Assembly: GCA_964496755.1 (NCBI GenBank)
Contig: CAZCBD010000087.1
Location: 1 to 10,726 of the forward strand
Origin: CAZCBD01 sp964496755
Lineage (GTDB): Bacteria; Bacteroidota; Ignavibacteria; Ignavibacteriales; Melioribacteraceae
Length of the DNA: 10,726 bases
Direction: 5' to 3'
Part shown: positions 1 to 5,533 of the stretch, piece by piece
Numbering within the stretch: position 1 is the stretch's first letter
Layout: each line of letters opens with the position of its first letter
Program-made: the position numbers and the translations under genes
Notes under the pieces: model-generated
The model's database searches: none
What the model saw: the letters and a program-made list of their open reading frames with translations, nothing else
What the model was told of the DNA's origin: nothing

Positions 1-1124
1 CAAATATGACAACCGAACAAATATTTTCAACTTACGTACGTCATATTGGTATCGGTGGCATTGCAATGGCAGGTCTTATTGGAATTATCAAATCCAGTCC
101 GATTATTAAAACCGCTATCACTCTTGGTATAAAAGAAATTTTCGGCTCTAAAAAATCAGACAATAATTTAAGAACCAACAAAGATTTGTCAATGTCGATT
201 GTATTCGGAGGAATTTTCTTAACAGCAGTTGCAATTTTTATTTTCTTCGCATTTGGTGTTGTTCCAAATCTTTACCAAGCAGTTGTTGGTTTGTTGATTG
301 TAATGATAATTGCATTTTTATTTACAACGGTTGCAGCTACGGCTACAGCTATTGTTGGTACTAACCCTGTTTCCGGAATGACTTTAATGACTTTAATTTT
401 GTCATCTGTTATTCTTGTTTCGGTTGGTTTATCTGGAAGCGTTGGTATGGTTGCCGCATTAATTATCGGTGGTGTTGTTTGTACTGCTCTTTCTGTTGCC
501 GGTGCATTTGTAACTGATTTAAAAGTTGGTTACTGGATTGGCTCTTCACCACATAAACAGGAAAGATGGAAATTCTTAGGTGCTATAGTTGCTTCTGCTA
601 CAGTAGCCGGTGTAATGTATATTTTAAATGAATTATTTGGGTTTACAGGTGATGGAGCATTAGCTGCACCACAGGCAAATGCAATGGCTGCTGTTATTCA
701 GCCTTTAATGTCTAATCAACCCGCCCCTTGGATGTTATATATTGCCGGTGCTTTTATGGCAATAATTTTAACTATTATTGATGTACCTGCTCTGGCATTT
801 GCTTTGGGTATGTACTTGCCACTTGAATTAAACACTCCGATCTTGATTGGTGGTTTGGTAAGTTGGTTTGTTTCAACAAGAGGTAAAGATGAAAATCTAA
901 ATAAAGCACGACGTGAACGAGGAACTTTAATAGCTTCAGGATTTATTGCAGGCGGTGCTCTGCTTGGTGTTATTAGTGCTCTGCTTACATATTTCTTTGG
1001 ACCTGCTACAATTAGTAAAGAATGGACGGCTTCACATGGTGCTGAAATTCTTGGTGGTTTTATGTTCATCGGTTTAATTGCTTATATGATTTGGGATTCT
1101 ATGAGAGCAAAAAAAGAAGAATAA
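1..1124 (+). CDS. OPT family oligopeptide transporter, C-terminal part (5' end outside window)
   Basis: Inner-membrane permease of the oligopeptide transporter (OPT) superfamily, whose members import peptides or metal chelates, usually by proton symport. The visible 373 or so residues hold about ten hydrophobic segments. Numbered from the Met at base 6, family-like stretches are NPVSGMT (near 120-126), a segment on DLKVGYWIGSSPHKQ (near 171-185) and RRERGTLIASGFIAGGALLG (near 302-321). The frame is open through the first bases of the window and the Met follows an Asn codon, so that Met is almost certainly internal. Prokaryotic OPT proteins are usually around 600-700 residues, so about half is missing. 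A terminator follows directly. The substrate cannot be read from the sequence; oligopeptides are the default guess. Family call is confident, substrate is not. Confidence 0.88.
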   Translation, partial: NMTTEQIFSTYVRHIGIGGIAMAGLIGIIKSSPIIKTAITLGIKEIFGSKKSDNNLRTNKDLSMSIVFGGIFLTAVAIFIFFAFGVVPNLYQAVVGLLIVMIIAFLFTTVAATATAIVGTNPVSGMTLMTLILSSVILVSVGLSGSVGMVAALIIGGVVCTALSVAGAFVTDLKVGYWIGSSPHKQERWKFLGAIVASATVAGVMYILNELFGFTGDGALAAPQANAMAAVIQPLMSNQPAPWMLYIAGAFMAIILTIIDVPALAFALGMYLPLELNTPILIGGLVSWFVSTRGKDENLNKARRERGTLIASGFIAGGALLGVISALLTYFFGPATISKEWTASHGAEILGGFMFIGLIAYMIWDSMRAKKEE

Positions 1125-1138
1125 AATAAATTAATTTC

Positions 1139-1169
1139 AAAAGCCTCTATTTTTTTAGAGGCTTTTTTT
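1139..1169 (+). terminator. Intrinsic terminator after the OPT transporter gene
   Basis: A perfect 11-bp stem (1139-1149 with 1156-1166) containing the GC-rich core GCCTC/GAGGC has a six-T loop and runs into a T tract ending at 1169. It lies 14 bases after the transporter stop codon and ends about 30 bases before the next start codon. Confidence 0.9.
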
Positions 1170-1199
1170 ATTTTAAACTCTAAAAATTATGGAATAAAT

Positions 1200-2342
1200 A
1201 TGACCCCTTTTGAATCAAGAAAATTATTTCCGCACATTAAAACAGGAAAAGTATATTTAAATCATGCGGCAAATAGCCCTCTTTCTATTCCTGTTATTAA
1301 AAGACTCAATGATTTTTTTAATCAACGCAGTGAAACTTATATAGAAAATTATTTCGAATATCTTCCGATTTTTACAAGTGCCAAAAATAGAGTGGCAAAA
1401 ATGTTAAATACAATACCGGAGCGAATTGCATGGCGCAATAATGTTACCGATGGCATAAATATGTTGGCACAATCAGTTGATTGGAAATCGGGTGATAGAA
1501 TTATTTTAAATGATATCGAATTTCCTGCAAACGTTTATCCTTTTTTAAATTTAAAATCGAAAGGCGTTGAAATTGATTTTGCAAAATCGATTAACGGAAA
1601 AGTTGATATTGAAGAAATTGAAAAACTTATTACAAATAGAACACGATTAATTTCAATTAGCCATGTACAATTTTTAACCGGTTACAGAGCTGATTTGGAA
1701 ACAATCGGCAAATTATGCAAAGAAAAAAATATTATTTTTTGTGTTGATGCAATCCAAGGATTAGGTGCAATTCGCTTAGACGTAGAAAAATGTAATATTG
1801 ATTTTCTTTCTTGTGGTACTCAAAAATGGCTAATGGGAATGCAGGGATTGGGATTTATTTATTTGACGGAAAAATTGCAATCGGAAATGAATCAAATATT
1901 TGTCGGGTGGCTTGGTGTGAAAAATGCTTGGAATCTATTGGATTATAGTTTGGATCTAAATGATGATGCATCGCGTTTTCAGACCGGAACTTTGTGCATG
2001 TCTGCAATTGCTGTGCTGGATGCTTCAATTGAATTAATGGAAGAAATCGGATTCGAACAAATTGAAAATCATATTATTTCGAATTCAAAATATTTAATAT
2101 CAAAATTAAAAAAGAAAAATTATAATTTGGTTTTAAAAACAGAAAACGAAAAAAATATTGCCGGAATAGTTACAATTAAAATTGATAATTCAAAGGAAAT
2201 ATATGATGAGCTTAAAAGTAGAAATATTGTTGTAGCTGTTCGTGAAGGAATGATCAGGTTTTCTCATCACTATTATAATACAAGAGAAGAAATCGATAAA
2301 ATCGTTGATATTATTGATGAACTTAAAATTAGATACAAATAA
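1200..2342 (+). CDS. PLP-dependent class V aminotransferase (SufS / isopenicillin-N-epimerase-like fold)
   Basis: Fold-type I PLP enzyme of the class V aminotransferase family, presumably cytoplasmic; 380 residues is a normal full length. Visible landmarks are NHAANSPLS (21-29) at the N-terminus, SHVQFLTGYR (154-163) with the cofactor-stacking His155, VDAIQGLGA (182-190) with Asp183 and Gln186, and GTQKWLMGMQG (206-216), where Lys209 should form the Schiff base. RFSHHYYNTREEID (353-366) is the usual C-terminal signature with the carboxylate-binding Arg. The RxGxHCA loop that carries the catalytic Cys of SufS-type desulfurases is absent, so cysteine desulfurase activity is unlikely; an epimerase, lyase or aminotransferase role is more plausible. 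The ATG at 1200 is the first usable start: the ATG at 1189 reaches a stop after two codons. Only a weak GGA precedes it. A terminator separates it from the OPT gene, so no shared operon is implied. Substrate unknown. Confidence 0.88.
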   Translation: MTPFESRKLFPHIKTGKVYLNHAANSPLSIPVIKRLNDFFNQRSETYIENYFEYLPIFTSAKNRVAKMLNTIPERIAWRNNVTDGINMLAQSVDWKSGDRIILNDIEFPANVYPFLNLKSKGVEIDFAKSINGKVDIEEIEKLITNRTRLISISHVQFLTGYRADLETIGKLCKEKNIIFCVDAIQGLGAIRLDVEKCNIDFLSCGTQKWLMGMQGLGFIYLTEKLQSEMNQIFVGWLGVKNAWNLLDYSLDLNDDASRFQTGTLCMSAIAVLDASIELMEEIGFEQIENHIISNSKYLISKLKKKNYNLVLKTENEKNIAGIVTIKIDNSKEIYDELKSRNIVVAVREGMIRFSHHYYNTREEIDKIVDIIDELKIRYK

Positions 2343-2365
2343 AAAGCGTGTAGAACACGCTTTTT
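2341..2365. terminator. Bidirectional intrinsic terminator between convergent genes
   Basis: A perfect 11-bp stem (2341-2351 with 2355-2365) with a three-base AGA loop. One arm begins with five A and the other ends with five T, so each strand sees a GCGTGT/ACACGC stem followed by U residues. It overlaps the stop codon of the aminotransferase (2340-2342) and lies 22 bases beyond the antiporter stop, serving both convergent genes. Confidence 0.85.
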
Positions 2366-2387
2366 ATAAAATAAGTTTTATTATGCT

Positions 2388-3311
2388 TTAAACAATCAAC
2401 TCAAAAAACCAACGAAAAAGAGCAATAGCAATTAGCATACTACCTTCCAGCCGAGTTAGTTTCCAACCTGTTCGTAAAAAAATTAACGTAATCAGAAGAG
2501 TTATAGGTAATAAGGTTAACCCGGCATATTCAACCTGAGAAAGTTGCAGTGGCTTAAAAATAGCTGCAATTCCAAGTACTCCCAGCATATTAAATAAATC
2601 ACTACCAATTAAATTGCCGGCTGAAATTTCATATTTCTTTTTTACCATTGCAACTATAGAAGTTGCTAATTCCGGTGCAGATGTACCGGCAGCAACAATT
2701 GTGATTCCGATAAACCATTTTGACAAACCAAAACGAAGAGCAACTTCTTCGGCAGATTGCACGAAAAATTTTGCACTGGTAATAATTATAATTGCACCTA
2801 TAATTAAAAGCAGAGGGTCATATTTTTTGAACTTTCCTTCCGGTAAATCTTCGTCTATCGGTTCTTTACTTAAAAATAAAATAATAAGATATACTAGAAG
2901 CATTGTAAGTAAAATCACACCTTCAAGTTTAGATAAATTGCCGTCATAGAAAAATATAACAAGTAAAAATCCGGTTACCAGCAGTAAAAATCCGTCTCTA
3001 TGAATTAACTTTTTTGTTATTCGAATAGGCCGAAACAAAGCTACCAAACCTAAAATAATTCCGAGATTAAAAATATTTGAACCGACAATATTTCCAACTG
3101 AGATTTCATTTGAGCCTTTAATGGCAGCAGTAACAGTTACAGCAAATTCCGGTGCCGAAGTTGCAATTGCAACAATTGTCAAGCCAATTACTAATTCGGA
3201 CATACCCATTTTTTTTGCAATTCGCGAAGCCGAATCAACTATTAAAACTGCTCCCCACCATAGCCCGACTATACAGGCAATAATTATTATTATATGTAGT
3301 GTTAATGTCAT
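2388..3311 (-). CDS. CaCA-family calcium/sodium antiporter (YrbG-like)
   Basis: Inner-membrane cation antiporter of 307 residues, the usual size of prokaryotic CaCA (NCX/YrbG-type) exchangers, with about ten hydrophobic segments. It shows the diagnostic inverted duplication. Alpha-1 has TSAPE (51-55) and GNIVGSNIFN (73-82); alpha-2 has TSAPE (210-214) and GNLIGSDLFN (232-241). Glu55, Glu214, Asn79 and Asp238 match the ion-coordinating positions known from archaeal NCX (E54, E213, N81, D240), which supports Ca2+/Na+ exchange, although proton coupling or another cation is possible. An acidic cytoplasmic loop (about 149-165) separates the halves. The ATG has no clear SD. A terminator-like hairpin of the upstream gene ends only about 12 bases before it, so expression needs readthrough or a promoter overlapping that hairpin. 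Confidence 0.92.
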   Translation of the reverse strand: MTLTLHIIIIIACIVGLWWGAVLIVDSASRIAKKMGMSELVIGLTIVAIATSAPEFAVTVTAAIKGSNEISVGNIVGSNIFNLGIILGLVALFRPIRITKKLIHRDGFLLLVTGFLLVIFFYDGNLSKLEGVILLTMLLVYLIILFLSKEPIDEDLPEGKFKKYDPLLLIIGAIIIITSAKFFVQSAEEVALRFGLSKWFIGITIVAAGTSAPELATSIVAMVKKKYEISAGNLIGSDLFNMLGVLGIAAIFKPLQLSQVEYAGLTLLPITLLITLIFLRTGWKLTRLEGSMLIAIALFRWFFELIV

Positions 3312-3323
3312 AGTTTTTAAAAT

Positions 3324-3355
3324 AAAAAAGCAGAGTTTAAATATTAAACTCTGCT
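3324..3355 (-). terminator. Intrinsic terminator after the 70-residue protein gene, close to the antiporter start
   Basis: A perfect 12-bp stem (3344-3355 with 3329-3340, loop 3341-3343) with an AGCAGAG/CTCTGCT core. On the minus strand it is followed by six T (3329-3324), then A and more T. It starts 19 bases beyond the stop of the 70-residue gene, and its T tract ends 12 bases before the antiporter ATG. It could terminate the upstream unit or act as a leaky leader hairpin for the antiporter. Confidence 0.8.
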
Positions 3356-3374
3356 ATTAAAAAGGTAAATAAAA

Positions 3375-3587
3375 TTACTCATTAGGATTATACGATAATT
3401 CAATCTTAACATGAAAATCAGCACCGCTGAACATAGTATATTTAACATCACTAATATTACATTTATAATCTTCGCCAACAAGTTCGGTTACAACTTTGGC
3501 AATTCCATCTTCAATATCACCGATGCTTATGGTTTTTAATTTGTTTTTCAACAATTTGTCAACATCTAAAGGTTTTTTTTCAGTCAT
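3375..3587 (-). CDS. Small hypothetical protein, 70 residues
   Basis: Not recognised. It encodes a soluble protein of 70 residues with no signal peptide, membrane segment or Cys pair (one Cys, near residue 43). The N-terminal half is Lys-rich and probably helical. It leads into SIGDIEDGIAKVVTELVG (about 21-38) and two likely beta strands around CNISDVKYTMF and ADFHVKIELSY, with an Asn/Pro-rich end. Coding is supported by a strong SD (AAAGGAG) at good spacing, a dedicated terminator and a sensible alternation of hydrophobic and charged residues. It lies 82 bases downstream of the phosphomannomutase on the same strand and has its own candidate promoter. A small alpha/beta regulator or binding protein is possible, but no function is claimed. 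Confidence 0.75.
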   Translation of the reverse strand: MTEKKPLDVDKLLKNKLKTISIGDIEDGIAKVVTELVGEDYKCNISDVKYTMFSGADFHVKIELSYNPNE

Positions 3588-3593
3588 AATTTT

Positions 3594-3600
3594 CTCCTTT
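3594..3600 (-). promoter_or_regulatory. Strong ribosome binding site of the 70-residue gene
   Basis: AAAGGAG read on the minus strand, with six bases to the ATG at 3587. It is the best SD on this strand of the window and fixes the start of the small gene. Confidence 0.8.
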
Positions 3601-3612
3601 GAAAACTTTAAT

Positions 3613-3642
3613 TTTATACGGAGAAGAAATCCGATATAACAA
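3613..3642 (-). promoter_or_regulatory. Candidate promoter of the 70-residue gene
   Basis: On the minus strand TTGTTA (3642-3637) and TATAAA (3618-3613) are separated by 18 bases, a fair sigma70-type arrangement. It predicts a transcript start near 3606, just ahead of the SD. In AT-rich DNA such matches arise by chance. The Bacteroidia-type TAnnTTTG box was not seen here. Confidence 0.35.
3615..3638. repeat. Imperfect inverted repeat within the candidate promoter (operator-like)
   Basis: TATACGGA (3615-3622) and TCCG-A-TATA (3630-3638) form an 8-bp inverted repeat with one extra A and a seven-base centre. It covers most of the spacer and touches both promoter hexamers, the position expected of a repressor operator. 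No T tract follows, so it is not a terminator. Function is inference only. Confidence 0.35.
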
Positions 3643-3669
3643 ATGCAAGATAATAATTTTTTTTAATAA

Positions 3670-5016
3670 TTACTTTCTTATTAATGCCAATAATTCATCG
3701 GTTTTTTCTTTCATTAATTTAATATTGTTTCTTGATTCAACATTTAATCTGAGTAATGGTTCGGTGTTGCTCATTCTAACGTTAAATCGCCAATCCGGAA
3801 ATTCAACACTAACTCCGTCGTCTGTTGTTAGACTACCGTTAGAGTAATTAGTTTTAATTTCTTCTAATTTTTCTTTTGGATTTGGAATTTTGGAATTTAT
3901 TTCTCCGGAACAAGGATAATTTTCTATCATTTCATTAACCAATTCCGATAAATTTTTGTTTTCTTCTGAAATAAGCTGAAGTACTAATAGAAATGGAATC
4001 ATTCCGCTATCGGAAAAATTGTTGTCTCTGAAATAATGATGTGCAGACATTTCTCCGCCATAAATTGCATTTACTTCGCGCATCTTTTCTTTCATAAAAG
4101 CGTGTCCGCTTATTGATCTGATAGGAATACCGTTTGATTTTTTTACTATATCAATAGTATTCCAAGTTAAACGTGCATCGTAAACAATTTTTTCATTAGG
4201 AAACTTTTTTAAAATACTTTTTGCTAAAAGACCGACAATATAATAACCTTCTATAAAATTTCCTTTTTCATCAAAGAAAAAACAGCGGTCGTAATCACCG
4301 TCCCACGCAACACCAAGGTCAGCTTTGTGTTCAACAATTGCATCGATAGTAGGTTTGCGATTTTCGGGTAATAGCGGATTTGGTACTCCATTCGGGAAAT
4401 TTGAATCCGGTTCATTAAAAAGTTTTATCATTTTAATAGGGAGCTTTTTTTCAAGTAAATTCAAAGCAGGGCCAATGCAGCCGTTTCCTGCATTTAGAAT
4501 GACTTTTAAGGGTTTGATTTTTTCCGGTTCGTAGAATTGATTTAAGTTTGAAATAAACTCGCTTAAAATGTTTTGGTTCGAAATTTTTCCTTTTGTAGGA
4601 GCTTTTGTTTCCAGATTATTTTCGAGTATCATTTTTTCAATTTCATTTAATCCGGAATTATATCCCATAGGAACGGAACCTTTTTTTACAAATTTCATTC
4701 CGTTGTATTCAGGAGGATTATGGCTTGCAGTTATCATAATTCCCCCGTCTGCATCAAAATAAGGGGTGGCAAAATAAATCATTTCCGTTCCGCACAGACC
4801 AATATTTATAACATCAGCGCCTGCTTCGGTTAAGCCTTCCGACAGTGCTTCGGATAATTCCAACGAAGATGTTCGTATATCGTATCCGATTACAACTTTT
4901 TTCGAGTTTAATAATTTTACAAATGCTTTGCCGATTTTGAAAGCTATTTCCCGATTTAATTCTTCCGGTACTTTTCCTCGTATATCATAGGCTTTAAAAC
5001 CTTTTAACTTTTCCAT
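3670..5016 (-). CDS. manB: Phosphomannomutase (CpsG/ManB type; alpha-D-phosphohexomutase family)
   Basis: Cytoplasmic enzyme interconverting mannose-6-phosphate and mannose-1-phosphate (possibly also glucose phosphates), the step before GDP-mannose for surface polysaccharide. All four family domains are present in 448 residues, a full length. AYDIRG (9-14) opens domain 1. TASHNP (96-101) carries the phosphoserine Ser98. DGDYDR (239-244) is the Mg2+ loop. GGEMSAHHYF (320-329) is the sugar-specificity loop in the form I associate with CpsG/ManB enzymes. RMSNTEP (414-420) binds phosphate in domain 4. The ATG at 5016 follows a TTGGAG SD with five bases of spacing. The gene is transcribed away from the Cys-rich gene, and the 70-residue gene follows after 82 bases. 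Dual PMM/PGM activity cannot be excluded. Confidence 0.93.
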   Translation of the reverse strand: MEKLKGFKAYDIRGKVPEELNREIAFKIGKAFVKLLNSKKVVIGYDIRTSSLELSEALSEGLTEAGADVINIGLCGTEMIYFATPYFDADGGIMITASHNPPEYNGMKFVKKGSVPMGYNSGLNEIEKMILENNLETKAPTKGKISNQNILSEFISNLNQFYEPEKIKPLKVILNAGNGCIGPALNLLEKKLPIKMIKLFNEPDSNFPNGVPNPLLPENRKPTIDAIVEHKADLGVAWDGDYDRCFFFDEKGNFIEGYYIVGLLAKSILKKFPNEKIVYDARLTWNTIDIVKKSNGIPIRSISGHAFMKEKMREVNAIYGGEMSAHHYFRDNNFSDSGMIPFLLVLQLISEENKNLSELVNEMIENYPCSGEINSKIPNPKEKLEEIKTNYSNGSLTTDDGVSVEFPDWRFNVRMSNTEPLLRLNVESRNNIKLMKEKTDELLALIRK

Positions 5017-5134
5017 TACAACTCCAAGATTATTATAATGTATTAAATTACTTTTTGTTTAAATAAAATCAAAAGGCTTGAAAAAATATATTGAATTTTT
5101 ATTGATTTCATTATTAGATTATGTTGTAAATATT

Positions 5135-5218
5135 ATGGAGGACTTTATAAAATCATTTCTACAAAAAAACAAAAGTTTACCGTTTGTAGTTCCGGGCATT
5201 GTAAAAATATTTTTTTAG
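5135..5218 (+). other. Out-of-frame 27-codon reading frame with an A_AAA_AAC slippery heptamer
   Basis: An ATG at 5135 opens a 27-codon frame (MEDFIKSFLQKN...) ending at TAG 5216-5218. Its codons 11-12 are AAA AAC, preceded by A, giving the X_XXY_YYZ heptamer at 5164-5170. A -1 slip there enters exactly the frame of the Cys-rich protein (next codon CAA at 5170). No SD precedes this ATG: the GGAGG lies inside the frame, immediately after it. It may therefore not be translated at all, with the GGAGG instead serving a start further down. Confidence 0.35.
5137..5141 (+). promoter_or_regulatory. Strong GGAGG ribosome binding site for the Cys-rich gene
   Basis: GGAGG is a near-ideal SD. In the Cys-rich frame, the nearest start-like codons downstream are ATC at 5152 (ten bases away) and ATT at 5155 (thirteen bases). 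There is no ATG, GTG or TTG at normal spacing in that frame. Its presence supports translation starting well upstream of the TTG at 5236. Confidence 0.55.
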
Positions 5219-5448
5219 TTGACGAAATAGATTCATTGAAAGAAGATGAATTTTTGTGTCCGAAATGTAATTTGGAATTAGCATATTCACACATTGTTCA
5301 ATGTTCAGGTTGCCAAACAATTATTGACACAATACCGGCAGAAGAGGGTGAAGAATTAATTGTTATTAATGTTGACAATTGCGAGAATTGTTTCTCTTTG
5401 CAAAAGAGTGAAATGAATTTTGAAAGTTTTTTTACCAACTCATTTTAG
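5152..5448 (+). CDS. Small Cys-rich zinc-ribbon protein (start codon uncertain)
   Basis: Small soluble protein, up to 98 residues when counted from the ATC at 5152. It has four Cys pairs: C12-x4-C17, C36-PK-C39, C51-SG-C54 and C77-EN-C80. These would make two zinc sites in tandem, ribbon-like. An acidic stretch (PAEEGEE, 62-68) lies before the last pair. The only conventional-type start in frame is TTG 5236, which has no SD, begins in mid-domain and removes the first Cys pair, leaving an unpaired third site. The frame is open back to 5095, the first pair looks genuine and a GGAGG lies at 5137, so I place the start near 5152 (AUC/AUU) or reach it by a -1 frameshift from the ATG at 5135. It is divergent from manB, and the S46 peptidase gene follows after 85 bases. 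Family not recognised beyond a zinc ribbon; a role in nucleic-acid or protein binding would be a guess. Confidence 0.65.
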   Translation: MISTKKQKFTVCSSGHCKNIFLVDEIDSLKEDEFLCPKCNLELAYSHIVQCSGCQTIIDTIPAEEGEELIVINVDNCENCFSLQKSEMNFESFFTNSF

Positions 5449-5455
5449 TGTTTAG

Positions 5456-5481
5456 AATTAGTCCCTTGGGGGGAATTAATT
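5456..5481 (+). other. Possible weak hairpin after the Cys-rich gene
   Basis: TCCC (5462-5465) can pair with GGGA (5471-5474), flanked by AATTA (5456-5460) and TAATT (5477-5481) across a small internal loop. Only short T runs follow, so it would be a weak terminator at best. It overlaps by three bases the AT-rich inverted repeat that follows, so the two could compete. Confidence 0.25.
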
Positions 5482-5518
5482 TTAAATTTAATAAATGAGT
5501 ATTTTTTAAATTTAAAAT
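5479..5518 (+). repeat. Perfect 12-bp AT-only inverted repeat in the leader of the S46 peptidase gene
   Basis: ATTTTAAATTTA (5479-5490) is exactly repeated in reverse complement at 5507-5518, with 16 bases between. The second arm ends eight bases before the GGGGAG ribosome binding site. Composition is pure A/T, so pairing would be weak and chance matches are easier; it could still be a protein-binding palindrome or a leader hairpin. Confidence 0.45.
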
Positions 5519-5525
5519 AATTTAA

Positions 5526-5531
5526 GGGGAG
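5526..5531 (+). promoter_or_regulatory. GGGGAG ribosome binding site with short spacing
   Basis: GGGGAG lies only two bases before the ATG at 5534, shorter than the five to nine usually seen. The encoded lipoprotein signal peptide starts exactly at this ATG, so the start is still well supported. Confidence 0.5.
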
Positions 5532-5533
5532 TT

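Noticed and set aside
716..1069. Open frame of 117 codons on the minus strand.
   Set aside because: Lies wholly within the OPT coding region, has no recognisable domain, and mirrors the codon pattern of the true gene.
2614..2949. Open frame of 111 codons on the plus strand within the antiporter.
   Set aside because: Shadow of the second alpha-repeat region; no SD and no family features.
2500..3200. Similarity between two segments of the antiporter, considered as a recent DNA duplication.
   Set aside because: The similarity is the ancient inverted alpha-repeat of the CaCA family at protein level; the DNA has diverged.
3121..3360. Open frame of 79 codons on the plus strand.
   Set aside because: It is antisense to the antiporter's first alpha repeat, has no SD, and the antiporter motifs on the other strand are unambiguous.
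3645..3672. Poly-T and TAATAAT-rich stretch near the end of manB, considered as a terminator.
   Set aside because: The A/T blocks are arranged as repeats that do not pair into a stem, with no GC core. I find no convincing terminator for manB before the 70-residue gene.
5032..5037. Perfect TATAAT on the minus strand just upstream of manB.
   Set aside because: A transcript starting about seven bases downstream would begin on the SD itself (5025-5022), and no -35-like hexamer lies at 16-18 bases. Probably chance in AT-rich DNA.
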